A stretch of 64,000 nucleotides of DNA from Usnea hakonensis (GCA_013423325.1 BLJB01000211.1:1-64000); one strand, 5' to 3'. Shown: positions 45,906 through 57,129, counted from the first letter of the stretch. Notes: generated by a model from the letters alone, not told the origin. Numbers and translations: made by a program.

Positions 45906-45930
45906 ACGGCTGGGGAGGCCATGAGGGATT
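45560..45930 (+). pseudogene. SDR remnant, copy 2
   Basis: The frame reads GDIAVTTARKPG, IKLDITDRSNSQSAF and LDRLGRVDMVV, then after a frameshift VNFFGSINVMRTAGEAMRD and a stop. It lacks the glycine-rich loop and the catalytic region. Confidence 0.75.
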
Positions 45931-46117
45931 AGAAGCTCAAAGGGAGGTGGATCCTACGCAATCCGCCAGAAGGCCTCGACCGTAGCTCAACATCTCCTTC
46001 TGAGCCTCGAACGCAAGAGAAAGGTATACCCCCTACTCCTATCACTGGTTCCTTATAGCGCTTACCCAAGAATAGGGATGGCCTTGTCGGCCTCTGATCT
46101 TCATCGCGCATTGAAAT

Positions 46118-46288
46118 TTAGGCAACTACCCGGATACGTTCCTCCAACTCCTTGCATCAACGGCTATCTGCATTGCATTGTACTACAATGCGAATGTGAT
46201 AGCTCGACCGGTTCCTACTATGCCTGAACATAAGAGACTCACCACGTCTTCCAAATACCGCGGAGAAGGAGCTCGAGTGGTCATACGA
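46118..46288 (+). repeat. Inverted partial copy of the nuclease-like gene 5' end
   Basis: About 170 bp matching the minus-strand segment 44,9xx-45,110 in opposite orientation (YYNANVIARPVPTMPEHKR). Together with copy 2 it makes an inverted repeat about 1 kb apart. Confidence 0.8.
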
Positions 46289-47234
46289 CCTTGTGCTCTT
46301 TGTAATGAACGACCTGACACGTCCGCGTACAATAAATCACCGCTTTGCACCTCCCACATAGCATGAAAGGCCCAGAAACCTTGTCGCAATTCGCGCATCG
46401 CGCCAGTGGCGACAAATCTCCCCTTCTCCCACGTCAGCTCTCTGCCGCCGCTAATAGATCTTCCGCTCTCTTCCTCGCCAATCTCAACACCTGCTGTTCG
46501 CCCAAGCTGACATGCGCCGCGGCCGCCGATTTGGTTGCCCCCGGGCCCAGACTAGTGCTGACTTCAATGGGGGGTTTTCAAAGTACGTAGAGATATTTCT
46601 TCGCGGATTTCTGGCGAATCCGCTGACTTTGTTGTCCTCGGAAAATTCACTTATCGTCCCCCGCTCTCGCTACGCCCATATGCTCATAGTAAGCGAGAGG
46701 GGAGGACGATTAGGGGGTAGGATTATTTTCGCGGTTCCCTCATGAAACGGCTAGATCCGCTGGAAAACAGTGGGGGAAAATCCTACATTAAAAATCCCTC
46801 ATATAACTGTAGAAAAGCTTCAACCTAAGCCTGAAGATCGCGTTGATATGCAAGACAACGGAGATAGAGTGGGCGTCCTGTTTTTTGGGTTATACCAATA
46901 CTTCGTCTTCATATCGCAAAGCGCGGCGTAGTGGTTGGATATGCATAGAAACCGCAGGGCCAATGGCCGATCGAATCCACGCCCAAGCAGGAAACGGCGC
47001 AGACTGGAGCTGAACGTGAGCGTAAATACCCCTTGCATCTCTCAGCCACCCAAAAAAGGCAGGCTTCTGTGCGGCATCAATTTCGAGATGGAGAGCTTAT
47101 GGGACGGAACATGAAAGGAGGAGTTGAAGTAACCAAAGGAAAAAAACCCGCACCAAGACTCTCGCAAGCTAGTCCTAAATAAGGTCTAGTACGTCTAGAC
47201 CATTCAGCCAATCATTCCACTTGCATCCCACTGT
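46289..47234. other. No supported gene; one hairpin
   Basis: An imperfect inverted repeat (arms about 20 bp, ATCGTCCCCCGCTCTCGC and its complement) spans 46,653-46,710. Coding frames are unconvincing. Confidence 0.45.
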
Positions 47235-47440
47235 GCGGTCCGTAGTACATCTCTGCCATGTTTCACGCTCGTACGAATCCGCTGGTTTGCCAAACTATTC
47301 TAGGATGGAATGCAGACATTATCCAAGGTTCGACCTTTAGCCAGGATCGATGATCCATTTTCGGAATCGGGCTCGGCTATCTGATTGTTCCACAAATGGC
47401 GCACCTCCTCACTCACAACGATTCTCTTCCATCCAAATGC
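47235..47440 (-). repeat. Duplicated 5' fragment of the coiled-coil family gene
   Basis: About 200 bp similar to 50,003-50,220 (shared core TCTCTGCCATGTTTC... and CCACAAATGGCGCACCT). It is the start region of a second member of the coiled-coil family. No downstream coding part adjoins it. Between 47,441 and 47,976 only weak frames are present. Confidence 0.7.
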
Positions 47441-47976
47441 GAGATCTTTGCCATCAAAACGGGCCCGCAGCCGGTGCTGCTTGCTGTAAACACCCATCCA
47501 GAATTCCAGCGATATCTTGCGTACGGGGCAGAAGTGCCCATAGTGACTGAAGCGCCATTTGTGGACCGATGTGCCGCTTCTGGAACCGTCTGCCCAGCGT
47601 TAAAGGCAACAGCGTGCCCGTTAAAGACTGCTGTAGTAGATCGATACAGCATGCTGTATTACTGAGTCTTAATGCATGTCTACGATGGCTGACTCGTCCA
47701 TTCTTAACAAAGCTGGCGCACCTCGCAGGTGGCCTTGGCGTTTTTACCACGGCGGGGTTGGAGGACGCTAGAGGCTTAGCCTTACTTCAATCCCGCGAGC
47801 TTCCATAAGCAGTGAACTGCGCGGATTGAAAGAATCATATTTTATGTATTCCGTTGACGTTCTCGAACAAGATGCGAGATTAGCTATCGCTTTGAGTGCA
47901 GACTCTGAGTAGATGATAACATGACGTGACACTATATCCCCGCGAAGACCAAAATCGTCTCGAAGTGACCGTATCC

Positions 47977-50081
47977 TTAAGTATGGATTTTAGTCCTCTT
48001 TCGTGAAAGATCCCTTCCCCGCGTCTTGGATATTCCCCGCGGTTTCCCCCAGCTCCCGTCTGGTTTGGTGCCTGCAACGAGACATTTAGGTTTGGACCGT
48101 GGGAATGGAGCTGTTTGCAAGATCACGACTGAGCTCAGCTCCGCACTAGAAGTTGATGTGCTCCTCCTCTCTTTCTGTTTCGCTATCCGATCGCTTCTGC
48201 GCAGCATGACCTCGGTAGGTTGGGGTTGTGCATTCCTTTCCAGTTCGGCAGCTAAATCCGCTTCTAATGCACCGGACCTCTTTTGGTTGGTAGATAACCG
48301 GCGGCTTCTGCGGGGAGCAATATTGGTAGGCGGAGGTGGTGATATCGTTATGTTGAGGCCTTGGTTTTGACCATCGTCACGCTCTGCGGGGATATTTGAC
48401 GGTCGTCGGTGGCAGGGTGTTTTCCTTCCAGCCGCTTTTGATACTCTTGATAAATGGATTGGACCAAGCGCAGAATTTGCTGAATGACGATTTTTCTTTT
48501 TGTCGTGAGTACTTCGCGGGGCCGATTTATCAGATCGATTAGATCTAAGATCCTTGAGCGTGGTTTGATCTGACCTCGATGCTCTTTTCGGTAGCTTGGC
48601 TTGATCCTCCAGACGACCAGATGTTGACATCTGTGTTGTCGAGACGGCGCATTCAGCAAGAATGGCTGAAAGCTGTTCTTCTACCCATTCCAATTGCATC
48701 TCTGCAGGCCCGATTTGCTTTCGTGCGTCCTCTACATGCGATTTCATTCTCTCGCCTTTGGAATGGTATCGTTCAGCTGTATCTGCCCACCCTTGTAGTG
48801 CTTGACGATTCTCTGTATCCTGGCATTCTTCCACCTGCCGCCGCCAGAATGCCACCCACTGCTTAGCATTATCGACCTCCAGATGTTGATAGGCCCGATA
48901 GTCTTTCCAGAGGTCCAATTGGGTCGGACTCTCTGCAGGTTGTCGTTCTTCCAGCTGCACCTCCGTTTTCCCATCCATTTCTTTCTTCTGCCGATAATCC
49001 AGAAATTTCTTCCATTCCCTCAATTCTTCCTCGAACTGTCCACATTCACCCTCCCAGTGGCAAAGGGCGTGAACATGTTTATCCGTGTGTTCGGCATCAC
49101 GGATGTCAGGTACCGGCCGGATTCGACGGCTTGGCCTCCCACCCGTATCCATCAGGGTGTTGTAGACTTTTTTCGCTTCCAGCTCGCTCTTCTCCTCCAT
49201 CTGACGATGAGATGTCGGTAACTCCACTAATGACGCAGCACATTCCGAAAGAACCGCTGGAAGCTGTTCCTTGACCCATTCCAACCGTTTCTCCTCCGCT
49301 GCGAGCATTTCCCGCCGTCTTTCTATACTATCCAGCCAGCCCTCATGGCTCGATCCACGGAATTTTCCCAATCCCGTGCTCCAATCCACTTCAGGATCAT
49401 TCCGCTGTATTGCCTCCACCGCTCGTCGGTCCCCTTCCATTCCCCTCTTCAATCGGTCGATCCCCCTTTAAAAATAGGCCTGATATTCCTTCCAGTCCGT
49501 CAATTTATTCAGGCTTGCTGTGAGCTGTGGATCGTGCGGGTACCGCTGCCGTTTCATGTCCTCCTCTCTTGCAAATTCCGGCCAATGATCGCGTCTCCAT
49601 TGCAGAGTGTCGAGAAAATCCTGCCACCGTTGTAGTTCTTCATCGAGTCGCTTTTTGTCTGCTGCCCAGTGCGACACAATAACGCCAGCCTCGGTGGGAT
49701 GAGGAGCGCGACGTGGTTTTCCCTAGATTGTTGACTCACGTCTCCTACTCGACCTAAACGTGGACGCTCGCATTGACGAAGAGTAGGACGGGCCTCGGAA
49801 GGTGTTCGTTTGGTCGGAGGAGTTTGGAAGGTGATGCGTCGCTGGGTAGGTCCTTCTGGTCTCGGGCTGCCTGCTTTGAAAGCGGTGCGGAGCTTGACTT
49901 TGAGTTGATCGGAAGCTGCTTTACGCCTATCAATATGCTGCGCAGAATTCGGAGACAGTGGAATTTTCTCTGTATTTTGGTGAAGGCGGCTATCTGTGCG
50001 GTCCGTGAATGTTTTCCTTGGTAGATAGTAGATCTCTGCCATGTTTCGCGCTCGTACCAATCCGCCGGTTTGCCAATGCAC
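47977..50081 (-). pseudogene. Coiled-coil, basic-tail fungal multicopy protein (broken)
   Basis: The N-terminal part (50,081 to about 49,690) has RITFQTPPTKRTPSEARPT and RPRLGRVGDVSQQS. After a frameshift the frame runs WAADKKRLDEELQRWQDFLD to KEYQAYF, then a TAA stop where a glutamine is expected (49,466 region). It continues RGIDRLKRGMEGDRRAVEAI, charged helices (KRLEWVKEQLPAVLSECAASL, later LEWVEEQLSAILAECAVS) and a basic tail with RRSRRLSTNQKRSG. The two WVxEQLxAxLxECA blocks suggest an internal duplication. I recall similar proteins as a multicopy unknown family in Penicillium/Aspergillus. One C-to-T stop plus one frameshift would silence it. Confidence 0.55.
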
Positions 50082-50220
50082 TCTAGGATGGATGCAATGC
50101 AGAAATTATCTAAGGTTCCACTTTTGGCCAGGCTCGATGATCCATTTCTGGAATTTAGCTTGGCTATTAGACAGTTCCACAAATGGCGCACCTTACTCAC
50201 AACGATTCTCCTTCGTCCAG
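50003..50220 (-). repeat. 5' region shared with 47,235-47,440
   Basis: The matching partner of the 47.2-kb fragment; it overlaps the N-terminal part of the coiled-coil gene. Confidence 0.7.
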
Positions 50221-50281
50221 AGTTCCAAATAGTCCGACTATTGCCGCCCACTTTTCTCGATGTTTGACTTTGCCTGATTGT

Positions 50282-51920
50282 AGGCCATGGAGATTGAAAA
50301 GAGAAGGTAGAGGTTTATGAAGCCGCTGGTGTGAAATAGTATAAGATAGTTACAGGATAAAGTGGAGTGGACGATGACGCAAAAGCCTTGGCACGGCTCC
50401 GAGATGCTAAATTAGCGCCCAGCTTGACACCGCTAGCTCATGTGCAAGGCTCAACTTCTTTCCAGAAATAGAAACAGCGGCGAGTTTATAACTTTGAACT
50501 TGGTATCATTAGCTTGTTGCCTACTGACTCAACCTGGCTATGCGGCTTAGCTGTCCCTGGCGAATACTCCGTCAAAGCAATTTGTTACGTTGCGACCCCT
50601 TCAGCTCGGATCAAAGAGAGGATGGTTATTTTACCCTCGCTGGTTTGGAAAAAAGCACGAGGAGGATGTATATATTGTTCTCTCAGGAATGCGTCAAGAT
50701 GCTTGCACAGGTATAAAAGATTAGATGATCGGAGATGGATCGACCTGGTAGATATGTACGTATAACTGAGGATTTCCTATGTTGATATCTGAGAAGACTA
50801 AAACGCTGTCGTAACCATTAGAATGCCTCCCCACCTCTGAGCGCGGACTGAAGAAGCGGAGGACCACTCCTGTCTCTGTCCATGAAAAAAGCCATAGCTG
50901 TGGCGAGACATTTGAAGAATATCGGGCGAGATATGCGAACTGTACTGCTATTGTTTCTAGTATCCTTGAAGATGATAGTCGATCTAGCGACTGGAGTTGC
51001 AGTAGCCATAAAGTTGATGGCAGAGACCTCGTCTACATTCATGAGATTCATGTATAAATTTGAGAAATATACAAGGCGAGGGAGCTGGAAACGGACCAAT
51101 CTGATTGGTGTTTATCGAATACAACTGGCGCGACCAACGTCCGTGGCACCCTTCAAGAGGAGAGTCGACCCAGCCACATCAGTTACAGTGATAGCGGTTT
51201 TCACGGCAGCGATCTCGGTAGCAGTAGCGAAAATATCGGTGATCACAACAAGAATTACGATAGCGATGATCAACACGTAATCGCGAGGATCGGTCAGCTT
51301 AGAAAAGCCCAGCAGTAGTCAGCATGAAAATCCACGCAGCGGCCGTGATTATAATAAGGACGACAATACGCTGCTAAAACTTGTTTCCCCTGCTTTCATG
51401 GCCGAAATTACACCGAAATATATAGAAGAAGTGGCTGAAGAGGACTTGACACTAAAGCGATGGCGAGTGCAGCTTGAAAAGGAAAACAAGGATCTGAAGG
51501 ATGGCAACAAAATACTTGGCTAGCTCGGCTCCTTTGCTAGTTGGCCAGACCCTGGACAAATTGAAGCAATCGTTGAATTTGCAGAAAGTGATAAGTCTAT
51601 CGCATCCTCTGGTCCTTGTCACGTTGGATCGTAAAGTCCTGCGATATCGTCTGATTATCTTTGTATCCTTCACGATCTGTTCCTGCATAAGACGCAGTCC
51701 TTTTTAGAGCTTTCTATGCCCATTTACAGGCCTCCGTTATATTGCTAGAGCTGATACGAGCCGTCTAACCCTTCACTGGAATGCTCTAGCTCTATGGGGA
51801 CCCTCACGCTATTCCACTATTGCCTAAGGCGACTCTTCCAGGACATCTACTAGTATACTTGCAAGATACGGTAAATGACAGAGGAAGGTATCCCTCCAGA
51901 ATTTTGTACTGCGCTATCCC
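50282..51920. other. No supported gene
   Basis: Frames such as 50,882-51,280 (plus) and 50,818-51,099 (minus) overlap each other and match nothing I know. A short helical-looking frame near 51,400-51,520 (PKYIEEVAEEDLTLKRW) is interrupted by stops. Confidence 0.4.
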
Positions 51921-53332
51921 TTATCCATGATTTATAGTTCGTTGCTTACCGCTACCTTGGACCTTCTTATTATCACACTTCTCTCTTTTGCGGGGAATGA
52001 ACCCATTTTTACCCCTCTTTCCATGATATGTCCCAAAAATCTCTCGCAGCAGATATTTTAGTAACCCTCCAGCATACGCCTCCTCTTTCGGAAATATTCT
52101 TCCTGTCTTTTTGGTATATACTCTCAATTCTTCCTCGGAGACGAAGACGTGAACTCGAGTACCTTGTCGCGTAGTATCGAGAAGATCACTTAGATTAACG
52201 TTCATGTTAATTATAGCCTATCATTGATTAGCTTTCATCCTCTATGAAGAAATCCAGGCCTGAATCGGCAACCTCTTGACTCAAAGACGATAAGTGATTG
52301 AAAATGGAGCTCAAAATGACGCCGGCGAGAGAGAAATGAAACCCTGTTGTATTTACTAGTCTCCGTGCCTCTAGATCCTCAGGTAAGTTCTCTATGTCCA
52401 TAAGCACGCACATCCTCCCCTATGCCTCAACGTCACACTCGTCTTGACCAAAAGTCATATTGAATGTTTTCACCATTGCGATGCGAAACGATTTCCACGC
52501 TTCTCTCCGCTCCTCATGATTTGGTTCTACATAATGCGGTGGCCAGCCGGAGAAAGCGTATAAGCGTTTGAATTCGTCATGCGATGAAGCAAGCCGGTTA
52601 TATTCGAAGGGAGCATATAGTGCGAAGAAAGCCTGAAGAGGGTCGCTCACTTCCGTAGTAATATTCGTCCTAGTAGGAGTAGCTTCAAGGTGGGCTGGAA
52701 AGGGATTAAAGGCGGTAATGCTGATGAGAATTTAGCCTGATCTTTTTCGCCAGTCTCCATATTCAGAAAAAATAGAGCAACAGGGCGAGTAAAAAAACAG
52801 TAAGGAAAGCATACTCATTTGCCAGATGACTCATATATTGCCTACACCATCCAGGGTCTTGGTCGCAGATGAAATCATTGGAATCCCTGTTGTTCTGTAG
52901 GTTACCGGGGAAGCTATAAACGAAAAACCCAAGGCGGCTATCATTGAAACCTGAACTATCGAGTCCTGTAGAAGCAGGTGGAGTAGCAATGCTCTCCACT
53001 ATACTTTTTGGTTATTTTACCTTTTTTGATCTTTTCGCTTTGTTCGTCACCTGCTTCACCGTTTCCGTAGAGAATGTAGATCCTATTACCGTTTCCGAAG
53101 CAAGAGAGCCAATACCCGCAGACTCGGGCAGCGGTCGAAGGTTGGCATCCACATTGCTCAATGCCAATTGATGCTGTCTTCCCCGGCTATGTGCTGGGAA
53201 GTCCCTGAGTGACATGGTACGGGAGCAAAGCGTACAGGCACATGTTGCTCTAGTAAGGCTGAGTTTCGAGTTGTTCTCAGATTCAGGTACTGTTTGAAGT
53301 GCTGGAGACAACCATGAAACGTTGTCGGCCAC
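51921..53332 (-). pseudogene. Zinc-finger plus conserved fungal family protein, interrupted by stops
   Basis: Reading from 53,332: a C2H2/U1-like finger (CACTLCSRTMSLRDFPAHSRGRQH), then KKVK, an in-frame TAA, and ESIATPPASTGLDSSG to 52,763. The next block, from 52,650, is DPLQAFFALYAPFEYNRLAS, then WKSFRIAMVKTFNMTFGQDE, a TAG where a tryptophan is expected, and CVLMDIENLPEDLEARRLV. After a probable intron it reads VNLSDLLDTTRQG, YTKKTGRIFPKEEAYAGGLLK and a stop at 51,921. The second half is a common fungal unknown family. Whether finger and second half form one gene is inferred from order and strand. Confidence 0.5.
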
Positions 53333-53664
53333 GCACTACTTTGAGGAATTGTCCGACTTTGCTCCCTCCTATAAGACCTTTGACGGGGAATATCTCAGGA
53401 GCCAACTTCAAGTACTCATCAATACATGTCTGGATGTCCATCCGAAGTGTTCCAAGCATAACAGCGATCAAACTGTGACCATCAGTATAATTTACGGTAT
53501 AGTATGCCTCTTACTGACCCGCCTGTAGATGTACCAGCAATAAGATCGAAATAATCGCAAGGACGAAGTGGCGAATCAAGGCCAAGGCCAGCCTTTTGGC
53601 TCAAGACGGCCATGATGCTTCTTAGTATGTAGAGGGTCGAGAGGCCTCGGATTCCTCCTCCATC
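53325..53664 (-). pseudogene. Patatin-like phospholipase, N-terminal fragment
   Basis: Exon DGGGIRGLSTLYILRSIM ... CDYFDLIAGTSTGG carries the oxyanion-hole glycines and the nucleophile GTSTG. A 45-bp-class intron (GTCAGT...CACAG) leads to LIAVMLGTLRMDIQTCIDEYL and VKGLIGGSKVG, ending at VVRGRQRF. The DGA dyad and all downstream domains are missing. Patatins with repeat domains are a common fungal NLR-type architecture. Confidence 0.75.
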
Positions 53665-54213
53665 TGGGCATCGTCAGCGCTTTCGTTGGAAAAATGAGTC
53701 ATGACTCTATATACCTAGGGAAAGCAACCGGAACGGTCTATGAAGGTCAGCCATCTTCGCAAGTCTCCTCAATCAAAGACTGGGTATTGGAGCTATGAAG
53801 AAGTGGTCAACCCTTAGCCTTGGGCGGCCTCCCTCCACCACACGGGCTAGATCTGCACGGTGCTACCTTGAATTACTTTTAGCGCGGAGCTTCCTTGCCA
53901 AGCCGAATAATTAGCTCACGCTTGATCAGATGAAGGTACTTGTATCAGTATCCAAAATTAAATAGATCGAGAGAGCCAGTTCTAGCACGGCCCGCCAGTT
54001 CTAGCGCCCGCTCCGTTCTGGCAACCCCGCCCTCTGGCATTCACGGTCCCGGCTTTTATTGTCTTGCTTTCCGCAATGCTGCCTTTCACTGCGCTTCATA
54101 GGACTGTCTCTGCCAGTGCTAGCTTCATCCTCCTACTATTTATATATTGGAATTTTCATGTGACCGACGGTCAAAATAGGAGCTGTTTTTCTTCGGGCTC
54201 GAATGCATGCCCA
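53665..54213. other. No supported gene
   Basis: Normal composition; no frame with recognisable motifs. Confidence 0.4.
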
Positions 54214-54455
54214 CTTCTTTTCCCCAGTCATGATCAAGTGGTGAAGACGCTGCTCGATAAAGGGGTAGACATCTCCGTGGCCAATCCTAATGGATGGACG
54301 CCGCTAACTGCAGCAGCTGCTAGCCGGCATCTTGAAGTGGTGGGCCCTGACCATATCCACACTCGACACCGTCAACAACTTGGGCATCCTCTATAAGGAT
54401 CAGGGCAAGCTGGCTGAGGCCGAGAAGATGTTGCTTGAATGCTTTTCCTCAACAT
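54214..54455 (+). pseudogene. Ankyrin repeat joined to TPR repeat (fragment)
   Basis: One frame reads HDQVVKTLLDKGVDISVAN, NGWTPLTAAAASRHLEVV, a single ankyrin repeat. A frame change follows, then STLDTVNNLGILYKDQGKL and AEAEKMLLECF, a kinesin-light-chain-type TPR. They come from different repeat families joined within a few bases, so this is a rearranged remnant. Confidence 0.65.
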
Positions 54456-54559
54456 CGGCATGACATTCTACTCCTACACAGATATGCGGTTCCGTCCCCA
54501 AGCATCTTCAAAATTCCAATCGTTAACACTCGTGAGAAATGAACGTACGTCACGGAACG

Positions 54560-54903
54560 CCTTACTGCTCAGATCAATACCGGTCGTGCCCGGAATCCAC
54601 ATTTATTTGGCACGGCCCGTTTTACCAGCGTCAACGGTCATTTAGGTGTTGGTAAGTATAATATCCTCGGTTCTTGTTGCGCAAAGACTAACGCCTAGTC
54701 AAGGGCAACATTGCTGCGATGATTTGGCATCCCTCGGGTACATACTTCTCTACTTCCTCCGGGGCTCTCTCCCATGGCAAGGTCTCACGGCCACAGATCA
54801 GACGCAAAAAGAGGAACTTATCTTGGAGGAAAAGAGAAGGATCAATACTGAGGATCTGTGCGAGGATATCCCTCAGGAATTTGCGATTTATTTCTCCAAG
54901 TAG
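54560..54903 (+). pseudogene. Casein kinase 1-like C-lobe fragment
   Basis: Reads RNPHLFGTARFTSVNGHLG, a probable intron (GTAAGT ... AACGCCTAGTCAAG), then CCDDLASLGYILLYFLRG, SLPWQGL and EDIPQEFAIYFSK with a stop. This is the activation-loop to helix-F/G region of CK1. The catalytic loop is absent here, while a different CK1 fragment at 14 kb contains it. Confidence 0.65.
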
Positions 54904-55860
54904 CACCAGTAATAAGCGTTGAAGCGTTGTTGCAGTTCAAGGCCTTGGTGCCCATCCATACTATACATGGGTTTGGAAGCAGACTCCTGTCTGGGTCTTC
55001 ACGGAAAGGGAACACTTTGAAGAGTCGTTTCCGTATTGGTCATGAGCCAATCCATAGGCCTCAATGGGTGTCATAATGCCGTATCAGCTTTCTGATCGTC
55101 TTGCGGGATTAGTAAACTTGGTTGGATTATGGGAGAGGTGTACTAGCGAATGAGTGGAGAAGAGTGACGTGAGGCCGTCACATGGAAGCCCGTCTAAAGA
55201 TTGATTGCCCCTCCACCACACAGCCCGATGGAAGAAATCCCGCTAGTTTGAACATATCGGTAAATCTGAGAAGATTAGTATCAGAAAATCCAAAGGTGGG
55301 CTCCTCGTAAAGATTTATAAACAAAATGGTGGCAATGCTCCAAAGTTTAAGGGATCTGAGGAGACGGCGCTATTCTGACTCGTATGGCAGTGCTACCAGC
55401 CGTATGCTGTCAAATATTATAGTACGAGACCACCTGCATATGACATTTCGGTTCCTCGAAAGATGCCAGAAGTACTCAGAAGAGAAGTCCATTCAAAATT
55501 GGTTCTTTTTCGACATTTTGGCAACGTGAAAATACTGAATACTCTCAACAAGTCGACTGGGACTTCAATTTCTTGCTCTTTGATCTCGTCCTTTCTCGTA
55601 CAAGGCGTAGATAACCATAACAGCCACATCTGAAAAGAGATCTAATTACCTCGCTGCATCCGACCTGCAGATACTTGGCGAATGGAGATTCTCACGTGCC
55701 CACCGTACCTGTGTAGATCAATGGCAAAGACTCCTGCTGACATTATGCGATAACGAGCAGCGGGTTGTGGACAGGGAATTTGCGAATGTGCTGATGCTTT
55801 GTGAACTGATTGGACGCCGAGGGTGGTCAGCAATCAGAGTGTAGAAGTGACTCACGACGC
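54904..55860. other. No supported gene
   Basis: Weak frames only, including a plus-strand EWRFSRAHRTCVDQWQRLL segment at about 55,680-55,850 of unknown origin. Confidence 0.4.
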
Positions 55861-55861
55861 T

Positions 55862-56060
55862 AATATTAGTAGGAAATCCGTACGATTAGCAAGTTCGACT
55901 TGCTAATAGCAGGAAAATAGTACGAATACGCTCTGCTAATAGCAGAAAATCCGCACGAGTAGCAAGTCAAGCCTGCTAACAGTGCGGATTTCCTACTATT
56001 AGCAGGCTCGACTTGCTACTCGTACGGATTTTTTACTCTTAGCAGAGCGCATTTGCTCTT
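55862..56060. repeat. Palindromic repeat array (AATCCGTACG / GCTAATAGCAG units)
   Basis: About 200 bp built from 35-40 bp units with the cores AAATCCGTACG, GTAGCAAGT and GCTAATAGCAG. They occur in both orientations, so the DNA can fold into nested hairpins; for example AATCCGCAC and GTGCGGATT lie 25 bp apart. GCTATTAGCAG-type units recur at 56,945-57,070 on the far side of the LINE fragment. Confidence 0.8.
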
Positions 56061-56084
56061 AAAAAAAAAAAGAAAAAAAATTTG

Positions 56085-56762
56085 CCTTTTGAAGAGCGAC
56101 GGGAAGGTCGTACGATGACGAGTACCCTTGTATGTAAAAGCATTGAGAAAATCAAAAATTTCGGAACACGACTCCTGACCATCCACCTCGCGGCTGCCCT
56201 AACCCCTTTGGTCGTAGTCAGCATTGTCTGACAGTCCATAGTGCCGGCTTCCGTAAGCAGCCGTGGTCTATCCCCTCGTGATTTCGGACAGAAGAGGAGG
56301 ATATGCTTGACGTCCTGCTTTCTCCATCCGCATTCACAGCCGGGATCGACCCCTGGCACTCTCATCCTGTTGAGGAATAGGTTGAGCCCGATCTTGCCGC
56401 TCCTCATCTGGACCGCAACCGAGCTCTCAGCCTTCCTTAACATCTTGTGGTGGTCGAATCTGCCGTTGTATAGGTCTCCCACCTGAGCCGGGGTTCTCGT
56501 CGCACTAGGAATTCCTTGCTGGTACCTTACCCATTTCTTAGATCTCCGTTCCCGGAACCAGTCTTGTATTTTCCGTCCAATAACGTCAATGCTCTGATAT
56601 TCCTCGATGTCCCTATATGGGTTGACCCAGTTTTTCTTCCTTTTTGTGCCGGTGGCTGCTCGGTCCCAGCTCTTTTCTCCTAAGGCTTTAAGTGCCCAGG
56701 CCTCCTTCCTCGTCGTGGGTGTAGGTTGTCGCCTCTTTTTCCTACGTCTGCTACTCTGGAAG
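56085..56762 (-). mobile_element. LINE ORF2 C-terminal fragment, not RIPed
   Basis: An open minus-strand frame reading MGDLYNGRFDHHKMLRKAES, RSGKIGLNLFLNRMRV and a CECGWRKQDVKHILLFC Cys/His motif. It aligns through most of its length with 38,270-38,870 in the bleached LINE but retains CA and TG where that copy has TA. The upstream part continues in another frame to 56,762, where AT-rich DNA begins. It is truncated at both ends. Confidence 0.85.
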
Positions 56763-57129
56763 AGTATATTATTTAATATAAAGTATATAATTTACTAGAA
56801 TTTTAAATAAAAGCGACTTGTTGTTGTGGAGTTATTTAATAATTTAGGAATTTTAAGTGGCCTGAGACTCGAAGTTTTTTTCGAATTTCCTCGCGGGGTA
56901 CATGCCTGGCCGAGTAGTTCAATGAGTGATTCACTCACTGTAGCCGAGTACTAATCCTGCTATTCCTGCTATTAGCAGGGTAGACTTGCTATTCGTGCTA
57001 TTCGCGAAACGACATGGGCTATTCTTGCGATTCGTGCTATCGCTTGCTAATCTCGCGAATTGCGCGAATTGCTTGCGCATATTTGAAATTCATTTTTGCC
57101 GATGTAACAATCACTTCCAGAACCGACTG
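56763..57129. repeat. A+T-rich junction and GCTATTAGCAG repeats
   Basis: A short AT-rich segment, then a GAGTGATTCACTC palindrome at about 56,921-56,940 and several GCTATT(A/C)G units to about 57,070. No gene. Confidence 0.55.

Noticed and set aside
50882..51280. 132-codon plus-strand hydrophobic frame
   Set aside because: Overlaps an opposite-strand frame of similar length, and repeats of Ala/Val/Ile codons look low-complexity; no family motif.
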